From Acidobacteriota bacterium (GTDB lineage: Bacteria; Acidobacteriota; Thermoanaerobaculia; Multivoradales; JBCCEF01): a DNA stretch of 64,000 nucleotides. This document shows positions 43,402 through 50,664 of the stretch, piece after piece (position 1 is the stretch's first letter; each line of letters starts with the position of its first letter). A model generated the notes under the pieces. That model was given only the letters and a program-made list of their open reading frames with translations. It was not told the origin of the DNA and did not search any database. The translations under genes and the position numbers were made by a program. Location of the stretch: NCBI GenBank assembly GCA_039030395.1, contig JBCCEF010000018.1:38593-102592 (forward strand), read 5' to 3'.

Positions 43402-45456
43402 CTAGCTCGCCGCGACCTCGAGGGTTTCGGAAGCGGCGAACCAGGGCGCATCCAGGCCCTTCACCCGCCGGCCGCCGGGCACAAACTGTGGAATTTCCTC
43501 CCAGCGGGCATTCTCGATGGAGCCTTCTTGCCCCAGAGTGCGCCACAGCCGGTCGGCGAAGGACGGCATCAACGGCGCTGTGATCATCGCCAGCGTCTTG
43601 GCCGCCAGGACCTCGAGGGCCAGGGCCGTGCGCCATATCTCGTAGCGTCCGGGCAGGCCCTTCCAGTGGGTCTGGGCGGCGCTGAAGCGGCGCGCCAGGC
43701 GGACCAGTTCCACGGCCACCCTCGCCGCCCGCTGAGGCGAGAAGGAACGCGCCTCATAGGCCGCGGCCGCCTCCGCCACCAGATCGATCAACTGTTGAAA
43801 GAAGCGCTGCTGGTCATCTGACCAGGCGCCCGTCGAAGGCACCGTGTAGTCGCTGTCGGCCAGCTTCCCGTGCAGATCGTGGAGCCAGCCTTGCCAGTGG
43901 TTTGACAGCTCGCGGTCCACGGTGTCCTGCAGTTCCGCGAAGGTGAAGTTGGTCTGCTCCGTCTCGGGACCGTCCCAGGCGAGGTAGAAGCGGGCGACGT
44001 CGGCCGGCACCCGATCCAGCAGCTCCCGGCCCCACATGGCGTGGTTCCGGCTGGTCGAGAACTTCGAACCCTCATAGCGGTAGAACTCGTTGGTCACGAA
44101 GGTCGTCGGCAGCCGGATGGCCTCGTCGTAGGCCATGAAGATGGCCGGGAAGAGAACGGCAAAGAAGTAGCCGTTGTCGAAGCCGAAGAACTGCACCACC
44201 TCCGCATCGTCGGTGCGCCAGAAGGCGTCCTCGCGCCCCTCTCCCAATTCTTCAGTGGCGGCCAGGAAGCCCGGTGCCATCTCGAACCAGACGTAGATCG
44301 CCTGGTCCTCGTAGCCCTCGATCGGCACCCGAACGCCCCAGTCGGTCTGCTGGCTGACGGCGATGTCCGGCAGGCCTTCGTCGAGCATGGTGTCGCACAG
44401 GGCGCGCAGATGCGGCCCCATGTGGGTGCGATCCCAGAAGGCTTCGAGGCGCTCCGCGAAGGGCGCCAGGGGAAAGTAGAAACGCCTGTAGGGCCGCAGT
44501 TCCGGAGTGTTGCCGCAGTGGACACAGGTGGCGTCCAGCAGGTCGGCGCAGTCGTTGGGCCGAGCGCAGGGCTCGCAGGCGTTGCCGTGCGAACTCTCGC
44601 CGCAGTGCGGGCAGCGGCCGACAATGTAGGCCTCGAAGAGGTAGCACTCACAGGAGACGCAGTACGGCGTCGGCGCCTCGCGCGCCACGATGGAACCGTT
44701 GTCCACCATCCGGCGGAAGACCTCCTGCGTGCGCTCGACGTGGTACGGCGACGTCTTTGGCCGGGCAAAGACGTCGAGACGGATGTCGGCAAGTTCGAGG
44801 GTGCCCTCGATCGCGTCGCCGAAGCGGTCGGCCACGGCACGGGCCGTCTCGCCGATCACCTCCCCCTTGGCTTCGGTGTAGCTCTGGTGGTCGTCAACGC
44901 CCGTCAGGTAGGCGGCGTCGCGGCCGCGCATGCGGTGGTAGCGGGTAAAGAGATCCGCCGACAGGTAGGGACCGGACAGGTGCCCCACGTGGAGATCGCC
45001 ATTGGGCGTCGGCGGTGTCGCCGTCGCCAGCACCCGGCGGGTCGGCTCGCCGCTTGAGTGGCCGTTGGCTAGGGCGGCGTCGTTGCGCCCCACCGCCTCG
45101 ATCAAGTCCTCCCAGGCGAGGTCGAGGAACATCAACTCCTCGTCGTCCGAAAGGTTGACCAATTCGTGGGTCGTGAAGGGCTCCATCAAGACCACGTCGC
45201 CGGGCTCCACCTCGCGGCTCTCGCCGTCGATGGTCATCCGGCCGCGGCCCTTGACGATGACGAAACTCTCGTGCTCCTGGTGCTTGTGGGCGCGGGCAAT
45301 GCCGCCCGGCGGAACCACGGCCCAAGCGGTGAAGAAGGGAGTATCGGTGACGCCTTGCCACGGATACACCTGTTGGCACCGGATACCGTAGGCCGTGTAG
45401 AACTTCTCGGAATCTACTTTCTGTATTTTCATTGCTGCGATGGTTTCCTTTCGCAT
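43402..45456 (-). CDS. Cupin fused to a methionyl-tRNA-synthetase-like class I protein
   Basis: The protein has 684 residues. Residues about 10-115 form a cupin with an intact metal site (H57, H59, E63, H97). The rest is a MetRS-like catalytic core and helical C-terminal domain: HVGH at 156-159 for HIGH, four CxxC pairs in the zinc-knuckle insertion, and KFSTS at 465-469 where KMSKS is expected. The second lysine of that loop is Thr468. Aligned by eye, the helix that reads the anticodon in E. coli MetRS (Asn391, Arg395) has Gly and Asp here, so anticodon recognition may be lost. It is the first gene of the synthetase operon, 37 nt before the FAAL synthetase. Possible roles are amino acid activation or modification for the product, or self-resistance. 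A housekeeping MetRS is unlikely. An alternative start is ATG 45432, after AAAGGAAA. Confidence 0.88.
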   Translation of the reverse strand: MRKETIAAMKIQKVDSEKFYTAYGIRCQQVYPWQGVTDTPFFTAWAVVPPGGIARAHKHQEHESFVIVKGRGRMTIDGESREVEPGDVVLMEPFTTHELVNLSDDEELMFLDLAWEDLIEAVGRNDAALANGHSSGEPTRRVLATATPPTPNGDLHVGHLSGPYLSADLFTRYHRMRGRDAAYLTGVDDHQSYTEAKGEVIGETARAVADRFGDAIEGTLELADIRLDVFARPKTSPYHVERTQEVFRRMVDNGSIVAREAPTPYCVSCECYLFEAYIVGRCPHCGESSHGNACEPCARPNDCADLLDATCVHCGNTPELRPYRRFYFPLAPFAERLEAFWDRTHMGPHLRALCDTMLDEGLPDIAVSQQTDWGVRVPIEGYEDQAIYVWFEMAPGFLAATEELGEGREDAFWRTDDAEVVQFFGFDNGYFFAVLFPAIFMAYDEAIRLPTTFVTNEFYRYEGSKFSTSRNHAMWGRELLDRVPADVARFYLAWDGPETEQTNFTFAELQDTVDRELSNHWQGWLHDLHGKLADSDYTVPSTGAWSDDQQRFFQQLIDLVAEAAAAYEARSFSPQRAARVAVELVRLARRFSAAQTHWKGLPGRYEIWRTALALEVLAAKTLAMITAPLMPSFADRLWRTLGQEGSIENARWEEIPQFVPGGRRVKGLDAPWFAASETLEVAAS

Positions 45457-45570
45457 CCGGAGCGGCCTAAGCCTCGCCGAGACTGGAAGTTGGCCTCATA
45501 TGCTGATCCGTGCAAGTGCGCTTATATGACAATATGCCTGCCTTTTAATACATAATTCTGCCTAGAGCCA

Positions 45571-45597
45571 ATTATACATAATCAGGGTGTTCATCAA
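45571..45597 (-). promoter_or_regulatory. Candidate promoter of the synthetase operon
   Basis: In an AT-rich island on the minus strand, a perfect TATAAT (45576-45571) lies 15 nt downstream of TTGATG (45597-45592). The spacing is slightly short. Transcription would start about 110 nt before ATG 45456. The -10 sits within ATTAT-AC-ATAAT, an inverted repeat, and ATACATAAT occurs again at 45548-45556 on the plus strand. Confidence 0.5.
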
Positions 45598-45634
45598 CGG
45601 GACGAGCGGGACAAGATGGCGCCACCGAAGGGCT

Positions 45635-47317
45635 TCAGAAGCCTACCGGCGCGAGGCCCGAGAGGGCGGCCGGATCGGTCACCAAATCGTCGGCCTCGCC
45701 GGCGAACCGAAGCGCGCCGTCTTCGAGCTTGAACACCCGATCCGCCAAGTGGAAATAGCGGTCGTCATGGGAGATGGCGAGAACCGCCTTTCCCCGCGCT
45801 TTGAGGTCCGGCAGCACCCGCCGGTAGAAGACCTCCTTGAACACCGGATCCTGGTCCGCCGCCCACTCGTCGAACACGTAGACGTCGCGGTCCTCCAGGT
45901 AGGCAGTGAGCAAGGCGAGGCGCTTCCTCTGCCCTTGGGACAGCTCGGTGGCGGAAAGCTGCCCATCCTTCACCTCGACCTTGTGGTCGATCTGCAGCTC
46001 GCGCAGGTAGCGGCCGGCCGCCTCGTCGAGGTCCGGCGCCTCCAGGCCGAGGAGGGAATCGAACAGGTAGAAGTCCGAGAACACCACCGAAAAGAGCTGA
46101 CGGTAGTCGTCGCGGTTGTGCTCCCCCACCGGCTCGCCGTCGAGCAGGATCTCGCCCTCCTCCTGCGGATAGAGGCCGACGATCACCTTGGCGAGGGTGG
46201 TCTTGCCGCTACCGTTGCCGCCCACCAGGAAAACGACCTCGCCGGGCTCGAAGGACAGGTCCATGGGTCCGAGGCGGAAGTCGTGCTCCTGCCCCTCGCG
46301 GCGGTAGGTGTGGCACACACCGCGCAGATCGATCCGTTGCCACGACCGGCGCTTCTCCGGCAGGATCTCGAGATCCTCGATGGTGCCGCCGTCCAAGGAA
46401 AAGCCGAGACTCGCCACCTTCTTGGCGGATACTTCCGCCATGCCCAAGGAGGGAATGGAATCGAACAGCGCCTGCAGCGGCCCCATCATGAACAACAGCA
46501 CCAGAGTGAAGCCGGTCAGCACTGCGCGATCCGCCGCCAGAGCGTCCGGCCGGGCGAAGAGCAGAACCCCGATCACCACAAAAATCAGCAAACGCCCCCA
46601 GGCCTCCGCCGCGGAGTAGATCAGGGCGGCCCGCACCCGCAGCTTGCGGGCGAGGTCAGCGACTCCGGAGAGCAGGTTCGAAAACACCCGCCGGCGCCGG
46701 CGATGAAGGCGCAACTCCTTCGCCCCGCGCAACAGTCCTTCGAAAAACCCGAAGAGGACATCCTGCTGTTCACGGGCGGCGTGGAACTTGCGGATTCCGA
46801 GCTGTGCCGGGATGAAGTAGGTCACCGCGCCGAGGACGAAGGCGGCGAGCAGTAGCAAGAACAGGCCGCGGTCCAAAAAGCCCAGGTACAGGAAACAGCC
46901 GGCGACGATGGAGCCGTTGAGGCAGATCGGCGGGATGAAGACCAACGCCTGAGAGATGGTGTTGATGTCGTCCGTCAGGGTGGCGAGGAGGCGGTTGGGA
47001 CCGAGCTCTTCGACTTGGCGCAGCGGCGCCGCAGCGATCTGCCGGCTGAGATCCACCCGCAGTTCCCGCACCACCCCCTGGCCGAGCTTGGCCAGCAACA
47101 CCACCGACAGCACTCGCGTGGCGGTGATCAACACGCACAGAAAGGCGAAGGTCCAGCCGATGCCCGCCAACCGAGGCCCGGAGGCGTTCAAGGCTGCCTG
47201 GATGACGGCGATCAGCGCTACGCTGGCGGCACCGCTAAAAATACCGATCGCCGCCGCCGACGCGAGAATCCATCGCGCCCGGCCGGACCGGCTGGCGATG
47301 AAGCGAAGAAACTTCAT
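45635..47317 (-). CDS. Cyclic-peptide-type ABC exporter (fused permease-ATPase)
   Basis: The protein has 560 residues. An N-terminal six-helix-type membrane domain (about 1-300) is fused to an ATPase domain with Walker A GGNGSGKTT near 367, signature LSQGQ at 459-463, Walker B VYVFDEW at 489-495 and H-loop His517. The Walker B region DEWAADQDP is typical of the SyrD/PvdE cyclic peptide transporter family, which moves peptides across the inner membrane of Gram-negative bacteria. AAAGGGG lies 6 nt before ATG 47317. It sits immediately upstream of the synthetase operon on the same strand, separated by about 180 nt with its own promoter-like sequence. It most likely exports the lipopeptide or a precursor. 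No gene for an outer-membrane partner is in the window. Confidence 0.9.
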   Translation of the reverse strand: MKFLRFIASRSGRARWILASAAAIGIFSGAASVALIAVIQAALNASGPRLAGIGWTFAFLCVLITATRVLSVVLLAKLGQGVVRELRVDLSRQIAAAPLRQVEELGPNRLLATLTDDINTISQALVFIPPICLNGSIVAGCFLYLGFLDRGLFLLLLAAFVLGAVTYFIPAQLGIRKFHAAREQQDVLFGFFEGLLRGAKELRLHRRRRRVFSNLLSGVADLARKLRVRAALIYSAAEAWGRLLIFVVIGVLLFARPDALAADRAVLTGFTLVLLFMMGPLQALFDSIPSLGMAEVSAKKVASLGFSLDGGTIEDLEILPEKRRSWQRIDLRGVCHTYRREGQEHDFRLGPMDLSFEPGEVVFLVGGNGSGKTTLAKVIVGLYPQEEGEILLDGEPVGEHNRDDYRQLFSVVFSDFYLFDSLLGLEAPDLDEAAGRYLRELQIDHKVEVKDGQLSATELSQGQRKRLALLTAYLEDRDVYVFDEWAADQDPVFKEVFYRRVLPDLKARGKAVLAISHDDRYFHLADRVFKLEDGALRFAGEADDLVTDPAALSGLAPVGF

Positions 47318-47552
47318 TTCTGACCCCTTTACCGTGCTCTACCTTGCCGTGTTCCTCCGCCCGCGCCGGCTCCGATCGAAGCGACGTCAACCACCGTTCC
47401 GGCCGACAGCGCGCAGAAGTACCTGAACCTACTGAAGACCAAAACTTCACCTCTGAGCAGAAGCAAACCTTCGGCTCACGTTGTATAGTCGTATCACAAT
47501 TTATCTCTAGACCGGTACGGCCGGTCAAAACTCTCCCTGGAGATCGACCCCC
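47318..47552. other. Divergent intergenic region between exporter and plus-strand genes
   Basis: This 235-base spacer must hold promoters for both directions. I see a TATAGT at 47484-47489 without a convincing -35. I also see a 6-bp inverted repeat GACCGG-N5-CCGGTC at 47510-47526 shortly before the plus-strand gene, which could be an operator. Confidence 0.4.
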
Positions 47553-47924
47553 ATGAGCGACCTCGTAGAACGCCTGACCACCGAACAGCCCATTGAAGCC
47601 AGCCTCCGGCCGGAGCCGAGCCTGAAACTCTTCAAGGCCTGTCTCGACCGCGGCTATGTCCATCTCAAGTTCACCGGTACCCGCGGCGGAACCGAACTCG
47701 GCGTCCGCCTCGACCCGGAGGCGAGCGACCTCTCCGCCGCCGACTTCGACGCCGGCGAGGGCGAAGTCAAGCTGGTCGGCGACCTCACCCTCGACTACCA
47801 GCGGGTGCGCTGCCACGGCACCATCGATCTGGCGACCTTGAAGGGCACCGGCCACCTGGAGCCCCTACCGGACCCACCGCCGGCGGCGGAGTCCAGCAGC
47901 GGCGACAGCGCAGTTGTTCACTAG
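47553..47924 (+). CDS. Small hypothetical protein
   Basis: The protein has 123 residues and I do not recognise it. It is acidic, has no signal peptide or membrane segment, and ends in a Pro/Ala/Ser-rich tail. The body reads as a beta-rich single domain (YVHLKFTGTRGGTELGVRLD, then VKLVGDLTLDYQRVRCHGTIDL). GGAG lies 10 nt before the ATG. It is transcribed divergently from the exporter, and its codon use resembles the surrounding genes. A role linked to the cluster is possible but unsupported by the sequence. Confidence 0.7.
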   Translation: MSDLVERLTTEQPIEASLRPEPSLKLFKACLDRGYVHLKFTGTRGGTELGVRLDPEASDLSAADFDAGEGEVKLVGDLTLDYQRVRCHGTIDLATLKGTGHLEPLPDPPPAAESSSGDSAVVH

Positions 47925-47971
47925 GCCCACCGGCAGAGGGCCGCGAGACTCTTCACTGCAAACCTGGCCTG

Positions 47972-47999
47972 GCGGACACCGGAAACGAACGGTGTCCGC
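47972..47999. promoter_or_regulatory. 9-bp perfect dyad upstream of the toxin-antitoxin operon
   Basis: GCGGACACC and GGTGTCCGC are separated by 10 nt and end 2 nt before a TAAAAT hexamer. The position fits an operator over the -35 region of the next operon. It could instead be a terminator hairpin for the preceding gene, but no T-tract follows. Confidence 0.55.
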
Positions 48000-48001
48000 G
48001 C

Positions 48002-48007
48002 TAAAAT
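48002..48007 (+). promoter_or_regulatory. -10-like TAAAAT immediately before the start of the MntA-like gene
   Basis: TAAAAT is followed after exactly 6 nt by ATG 48014, and no Shine-Dalgarno sequence is present. The arrangement suggests a leaderless transcript. Confidence 0.45.
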
Positions 48008-48013
48008 GGCGGT

Positions 48014-49036
48014 ATGGAGGACGGATTCTTCGGAACCTTCGGAAACACCTTGGCCGCAGAAACCGGCCAAGAACTGCGCGCGAAACTGGGTACCCTCGAC
48101 ATCTCCGTTCCTCGCCAAACGGAGGGTCGAACGACCGAAGCCCGCGAACGCTATTGCATCGTCCACTATCTGCGGACCCTGGAGACTCACGGGCTGGTCG
48201 ACTTTCCGCTACGGATTTCGCAAGGCGAGAGTCCGGACTGCGACGTCATCGCGGGCTCCAACCGCTTCGGGCTAGAGATTGTCGAGGTGATCTCGCAGGA
48301 GTTCGCCAGAGCGAGGACGAAACTCGAGGAGGCACCCGAGGGATCCCTCCTCGAAGGGACAACGGTCCGGCTTCCGGGCATCGCCATGGACGGTCCGATC
48401 GCGTTTGGCGACGAGCCGGAACGTAGGTGGACAGCAGAGGCGCTCGCCTCGGTGATGAAGAAGTCCACCAAGTTGAAGGACTACCGCGCCTTCCCAGCCT
48501 ACCGGTTGCTCCTCTACGACAATTCCGAATGGAGGGTGTCGACAGCTTGGACGGTCCACGAATTGCCGGCCCGGCTGGCGGCGGCGATCCGGGAAGAACC
48601 CGCTTTGCAATCCAACGCTCGAGAGTTTTCCGAGGTTTCCGTCCTCCGAGACCGGGTGCTCCTGTTCGACGTCACAGGAAGCGGATATCTCCTGCCGGTG
48701 CCCACGGGGGAGACTCTTCCCCCCCTCCTTCCGCTCAGCCGTCTCCCGGTTTCGGAGAACCGCCTTCGTGCTTTTTGCGACGAACACAAGATCCGAAAAC
48801 TTGGTTTCTTCGGCTCGGATCGCAACAACGGGTTTGGACCCCATAGCGACATCGATGTACTGGTGGAGTTTGAGTCCGACGCCCGAATCAGCCTCTTCGA
48901 TCTGGTTGGAATCGAACAAGATCTGACCGCGCTCGTGGAGCGAAAGGTTAACCTGCGCACCGTGCCGGAGCTCAGCCGATACTTCCGCGAAGACGTGGTC
49001 CGCAACGAACTCGAACTCGCCTATGTTGCCTCGTAG
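48014..49036 (+). CDS. MntA-type nucleotidyltransferase antitoxin with N-terminal nuclease-fold-like extension
   Basis: The protein has 340 residues. The C-terminal 100 residues are a minimal nucleotidyltransferase with the full GS-X10-D-X-D signature (G267-S268, D279, D281). MntA antitoxins use this domain to AMPylate the HepT toxin. The N-terminal 240 residues are not found in ordinary MntA proteins of about 100-150 residues. They contain SPDCDVI followed by FGLEIVEV near residues 70-95, which resembles the core of PD-(D/E)XK-like folds, but the lysine is not evident and nuclease activity cannot be claimed. The stop overlaps the start of the HepT gene by 14 nt. Confidence 0.8.
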   Translation: MEDGFFGTFGNTLAAETGQELRAKLGTLDISVPRQTEGRTTEARERYCIVHYLRTLETHGLVDFPLRISQGESPDCDVIAGSNRFGLEIVEVISQEFARARTKLEEAPEGSLLEGTTVRLPGIAMDGPIAFGDEPERRWTAEALASVMKKSTKLKDYRAFPAYRLLLYDNSEWRVSTAWTVHELPARLAAAIREEPALQSNAREFSEVSVLRDRVLLFDVTGSGYLLPVPTGETLPPLLPLSRLPVSENRLRAFCDEHKIRKLGFFGSDRNNGFGPHSDIDVLVEFESDARISLFDLVGIEQDLTALVERKVNLRTVPELSRYFREDVVRNELELAYVAS

Positions 49037-49373
49037 AGACGAGACTTATCTTCGGGAGATGCTCGAAGCGGCTAGCGACGCTCAAAGTTTCTTGGGCGAG
49101 CTTTCTTTGGACGAACTGGCCCGCGACAAGAAGCTGGCGTATGCGGTCCAGCATGCGATCGCGATTCTCGGCGAAGCGTCCAATCGAGTATCTGCCGAAA
49201 CTCAAGCTCGCCTAACCGGAACCGAATGGCGAAAAATCAAAGGGATTCGGAACCACTTCGTCCACGAATACGGCAAGGTCCAGCTAGACACCATCTGGGA
49301 GGTCGTCACGAGAGATTTGCCGGTGCTGGAGTCTGCGCTTCGCGACTTCCTACAAAGCCTGGATTCTCCCTAG
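49023..49373 (+). CDS. HepT-type HEPN toxin
   Basis: The protein has 116 residues, is all-helical and carries the HEPN RNase motif RNHFVHEY at 76-83 (R76, H81). This is the RX4HXY form, in which the tyrosine is the target of AMPylation by the partner MntA in characterised systems. It overlaps the nucleotidyltransferase gene by 14 nt in a different frame, so the two are made together. Length and motif fit HepT well. In known systems the HEPN protein cleaves RNA and is silenced by its partner. Confidence 0.88.
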   Translation: MLPRRDETYLREMLEAASDAQSFLGELSLDELARDKKLAYAVQHAIAILGEASNRVSAETQARLTGTEWRKIKGIRNHFVHEYGKVQLDTIWEVVTRDLPVLESALRDFLQSLDSP

Positions 49374-49410
49374 CAACGCCAAGCAGAATAAATACGTACA
49401 TATTCCTCGC

Positions 49411-49425
49411 TATACTCGCTCTGTG
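49411..49425 (+). promoter_or_regulatory. -10 element with leaderless GTG start
   Basis: TATACT at 49411-49416 is followed after 6 nt by GTG 49423, which opens the HMG-CoA reductase gene. No Shine-Dalgarno precedes this GTG or the alternative ATG at 49441. A transcription start at or next to the GTG is expected. Confidence 0.5.
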
Positions 49426-50664
49426 ACCTCCGCCTCTCCAATGGACCCTGACGACGAAATCCTTCTGAAGCCCCGGCGGGCTCGCCTCGTTCCCCGCTAC
49501 GAAGGCCAGGGCTACGAGCGGCCGCAGGTCGACGAACGTCGGCGGTGGGTGGAGGAACGGACCGGGGCGCGGCTGGAGCACGTCGGCCGGTTTTCCGTCG
49601 ATGCCCCGGCGATGCGGGGCAATGTCGAGAATCCCATCGGGGCGGCCCAGACGCCCCTCGGGGTGGCGGGCCCGCTGAAAGTCCATGGCGAGCATGCCCA
49701 GGGGGTGTTTTATGTCCCCCTCGCCACCAACGAAGGCGCCTTGGTGCGCTCCTATGAGCGCGGCATGGTGGCGTTGACCCGCTCCGGCGGCGCCCAGGCG
49801 CGGATCCATCTGGACTCGAACCGAGTCTCCCCGATCTTCCACTTTTCGGACATCGCGGCGGCACACGATTTCGCCCGAGCGCTCCCGGGACACCTGGACG
49901 AGATCCGCGCCGCCGCCGAGGCGACGACCCACCACGGCCGGCTGCTCGACGTGACCTGCCTGCCGGCCGGCCGCAAGGTGATCGTGGACTTCGTCTATTC
50001 CACCGGCGACGCCCACGGCATGAACATGATCGTCAAGGCGACGGACGCCGCCTGCCGGGTGATCCTGCAGCGCGTCGGCGGCGAGCGCTACCTGGTGTTT
50101 TCCGGCTACAGCGCCGAGAAGCGGCCGGCCGGCTCCCTGCTGCGCGGCGGCAAGGGCAAGAAGGTGGTGGCCGGCGCCCGGCTTCCCCGACGAGTGGTGC
50201 GGACGGTCCTCGGCACCACCGCAGAGGACATGGCCTCGCTGTGGCGGGACACCGTCGCCGGCCACTTCACCAGCGGCTCCCTGGGCTACTGCGGGCACTA
50301 CGCCAACGGTTTGACCGCCCTATTCATCGCCTGCGGTCAGGACGTCGCCAATGTCGGCAACTCCTGCGTCGGCCTCACCCAGCTCGAAGCCACCACCGAG
50401 GGCGATCTCGAAGCGAGCGTCACCCTCGCTTCCCTCACCCTCGGCACCGTCGGCGGCGGCACCGGCGCGGGCACCGGGCGGGAATGCCTGGAGGTGCTCC
50501 GTTGCGCCGGTACCGGCGGCGCCCGCAAACTGGCCGAGATCACTGCCGCCACCCTGCTGGCGGGCGATCTTTCGATGGCCGCCGCCATCGCCAGCGGCGA
50601 GTTCGTCGGAGCCCACGAGCACTATGGCCGCAACCGCCCGGAGGAAAGCCCGGAAGGCTCATGA
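49423..50664 (+). CDS. Class I-type HMG-CoA reductase
   Basis: The protein has 413 residues from GTG 49423 (or 407 from ATG 49441). It reduces HMG-CoA to mevalonate with NAD(P)H in the mevalonate pathway. All four catalytic residues are visible: E104 in TNEGALV, K233 in AEKRP, D307 in CGQD and H398 in GAHEHYGRN. The DAHGMNM and GTVGGGT motifs are also present. The ATTEG-like and GTVGGGT context is of class I (eukaryotic/archaeal) rather than class II bacterial type. No membrane anchor is present, so it is cytosolic. The stop overlaps the start of the next gene as ATGA. It heads a five-gene operon containing a CrtI-like oxidoreductase, which suggests an isoprenoid or carotenoid role. Confidence 0.93.
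   Translation: MTSASPMDPDDEILLKPRRARLVPRYEGQGYERPQVDERRRWVEERTGARLEHVGRFSVDAPAMRGNVENPIGAAQTPLGVAGPLKVHGEHAQGVFYVPLATNEGALVRSYERGMVALTRSGGAQARIHLDSNRVSPIFHFSDIAAAHDFARALPGHLDEIRAAAEATTHHGRLLDVTCLPAGRKVIVDFVYSTGDAHGMNMIVKATDAACRVILQRVGGERYLVFSGYSAEKRPAGSLLRGGKGKKVVAGARLPRRVVRTVLGTTAEDMASLWRDTVAGHFTSGSLGYCGHYANGLTALFIACGQDVANVGNSCVGLTQLEATTEGDLEASVTLASLTLGTVGGGTGAGTGRECLEVLRCAGTGGARKLAEITAATLLAGDLSMAAAIASGEFVGAHEHYGRNRPEESPEGS

Noticed and set aside
43365-43451. Start of the FAAL synthetase at 43451
   Set aside because: It lies inside the preceding gene without a ribosome binding site, whereas ATG 43364 has GGAGGTGA 8 nt upstream.
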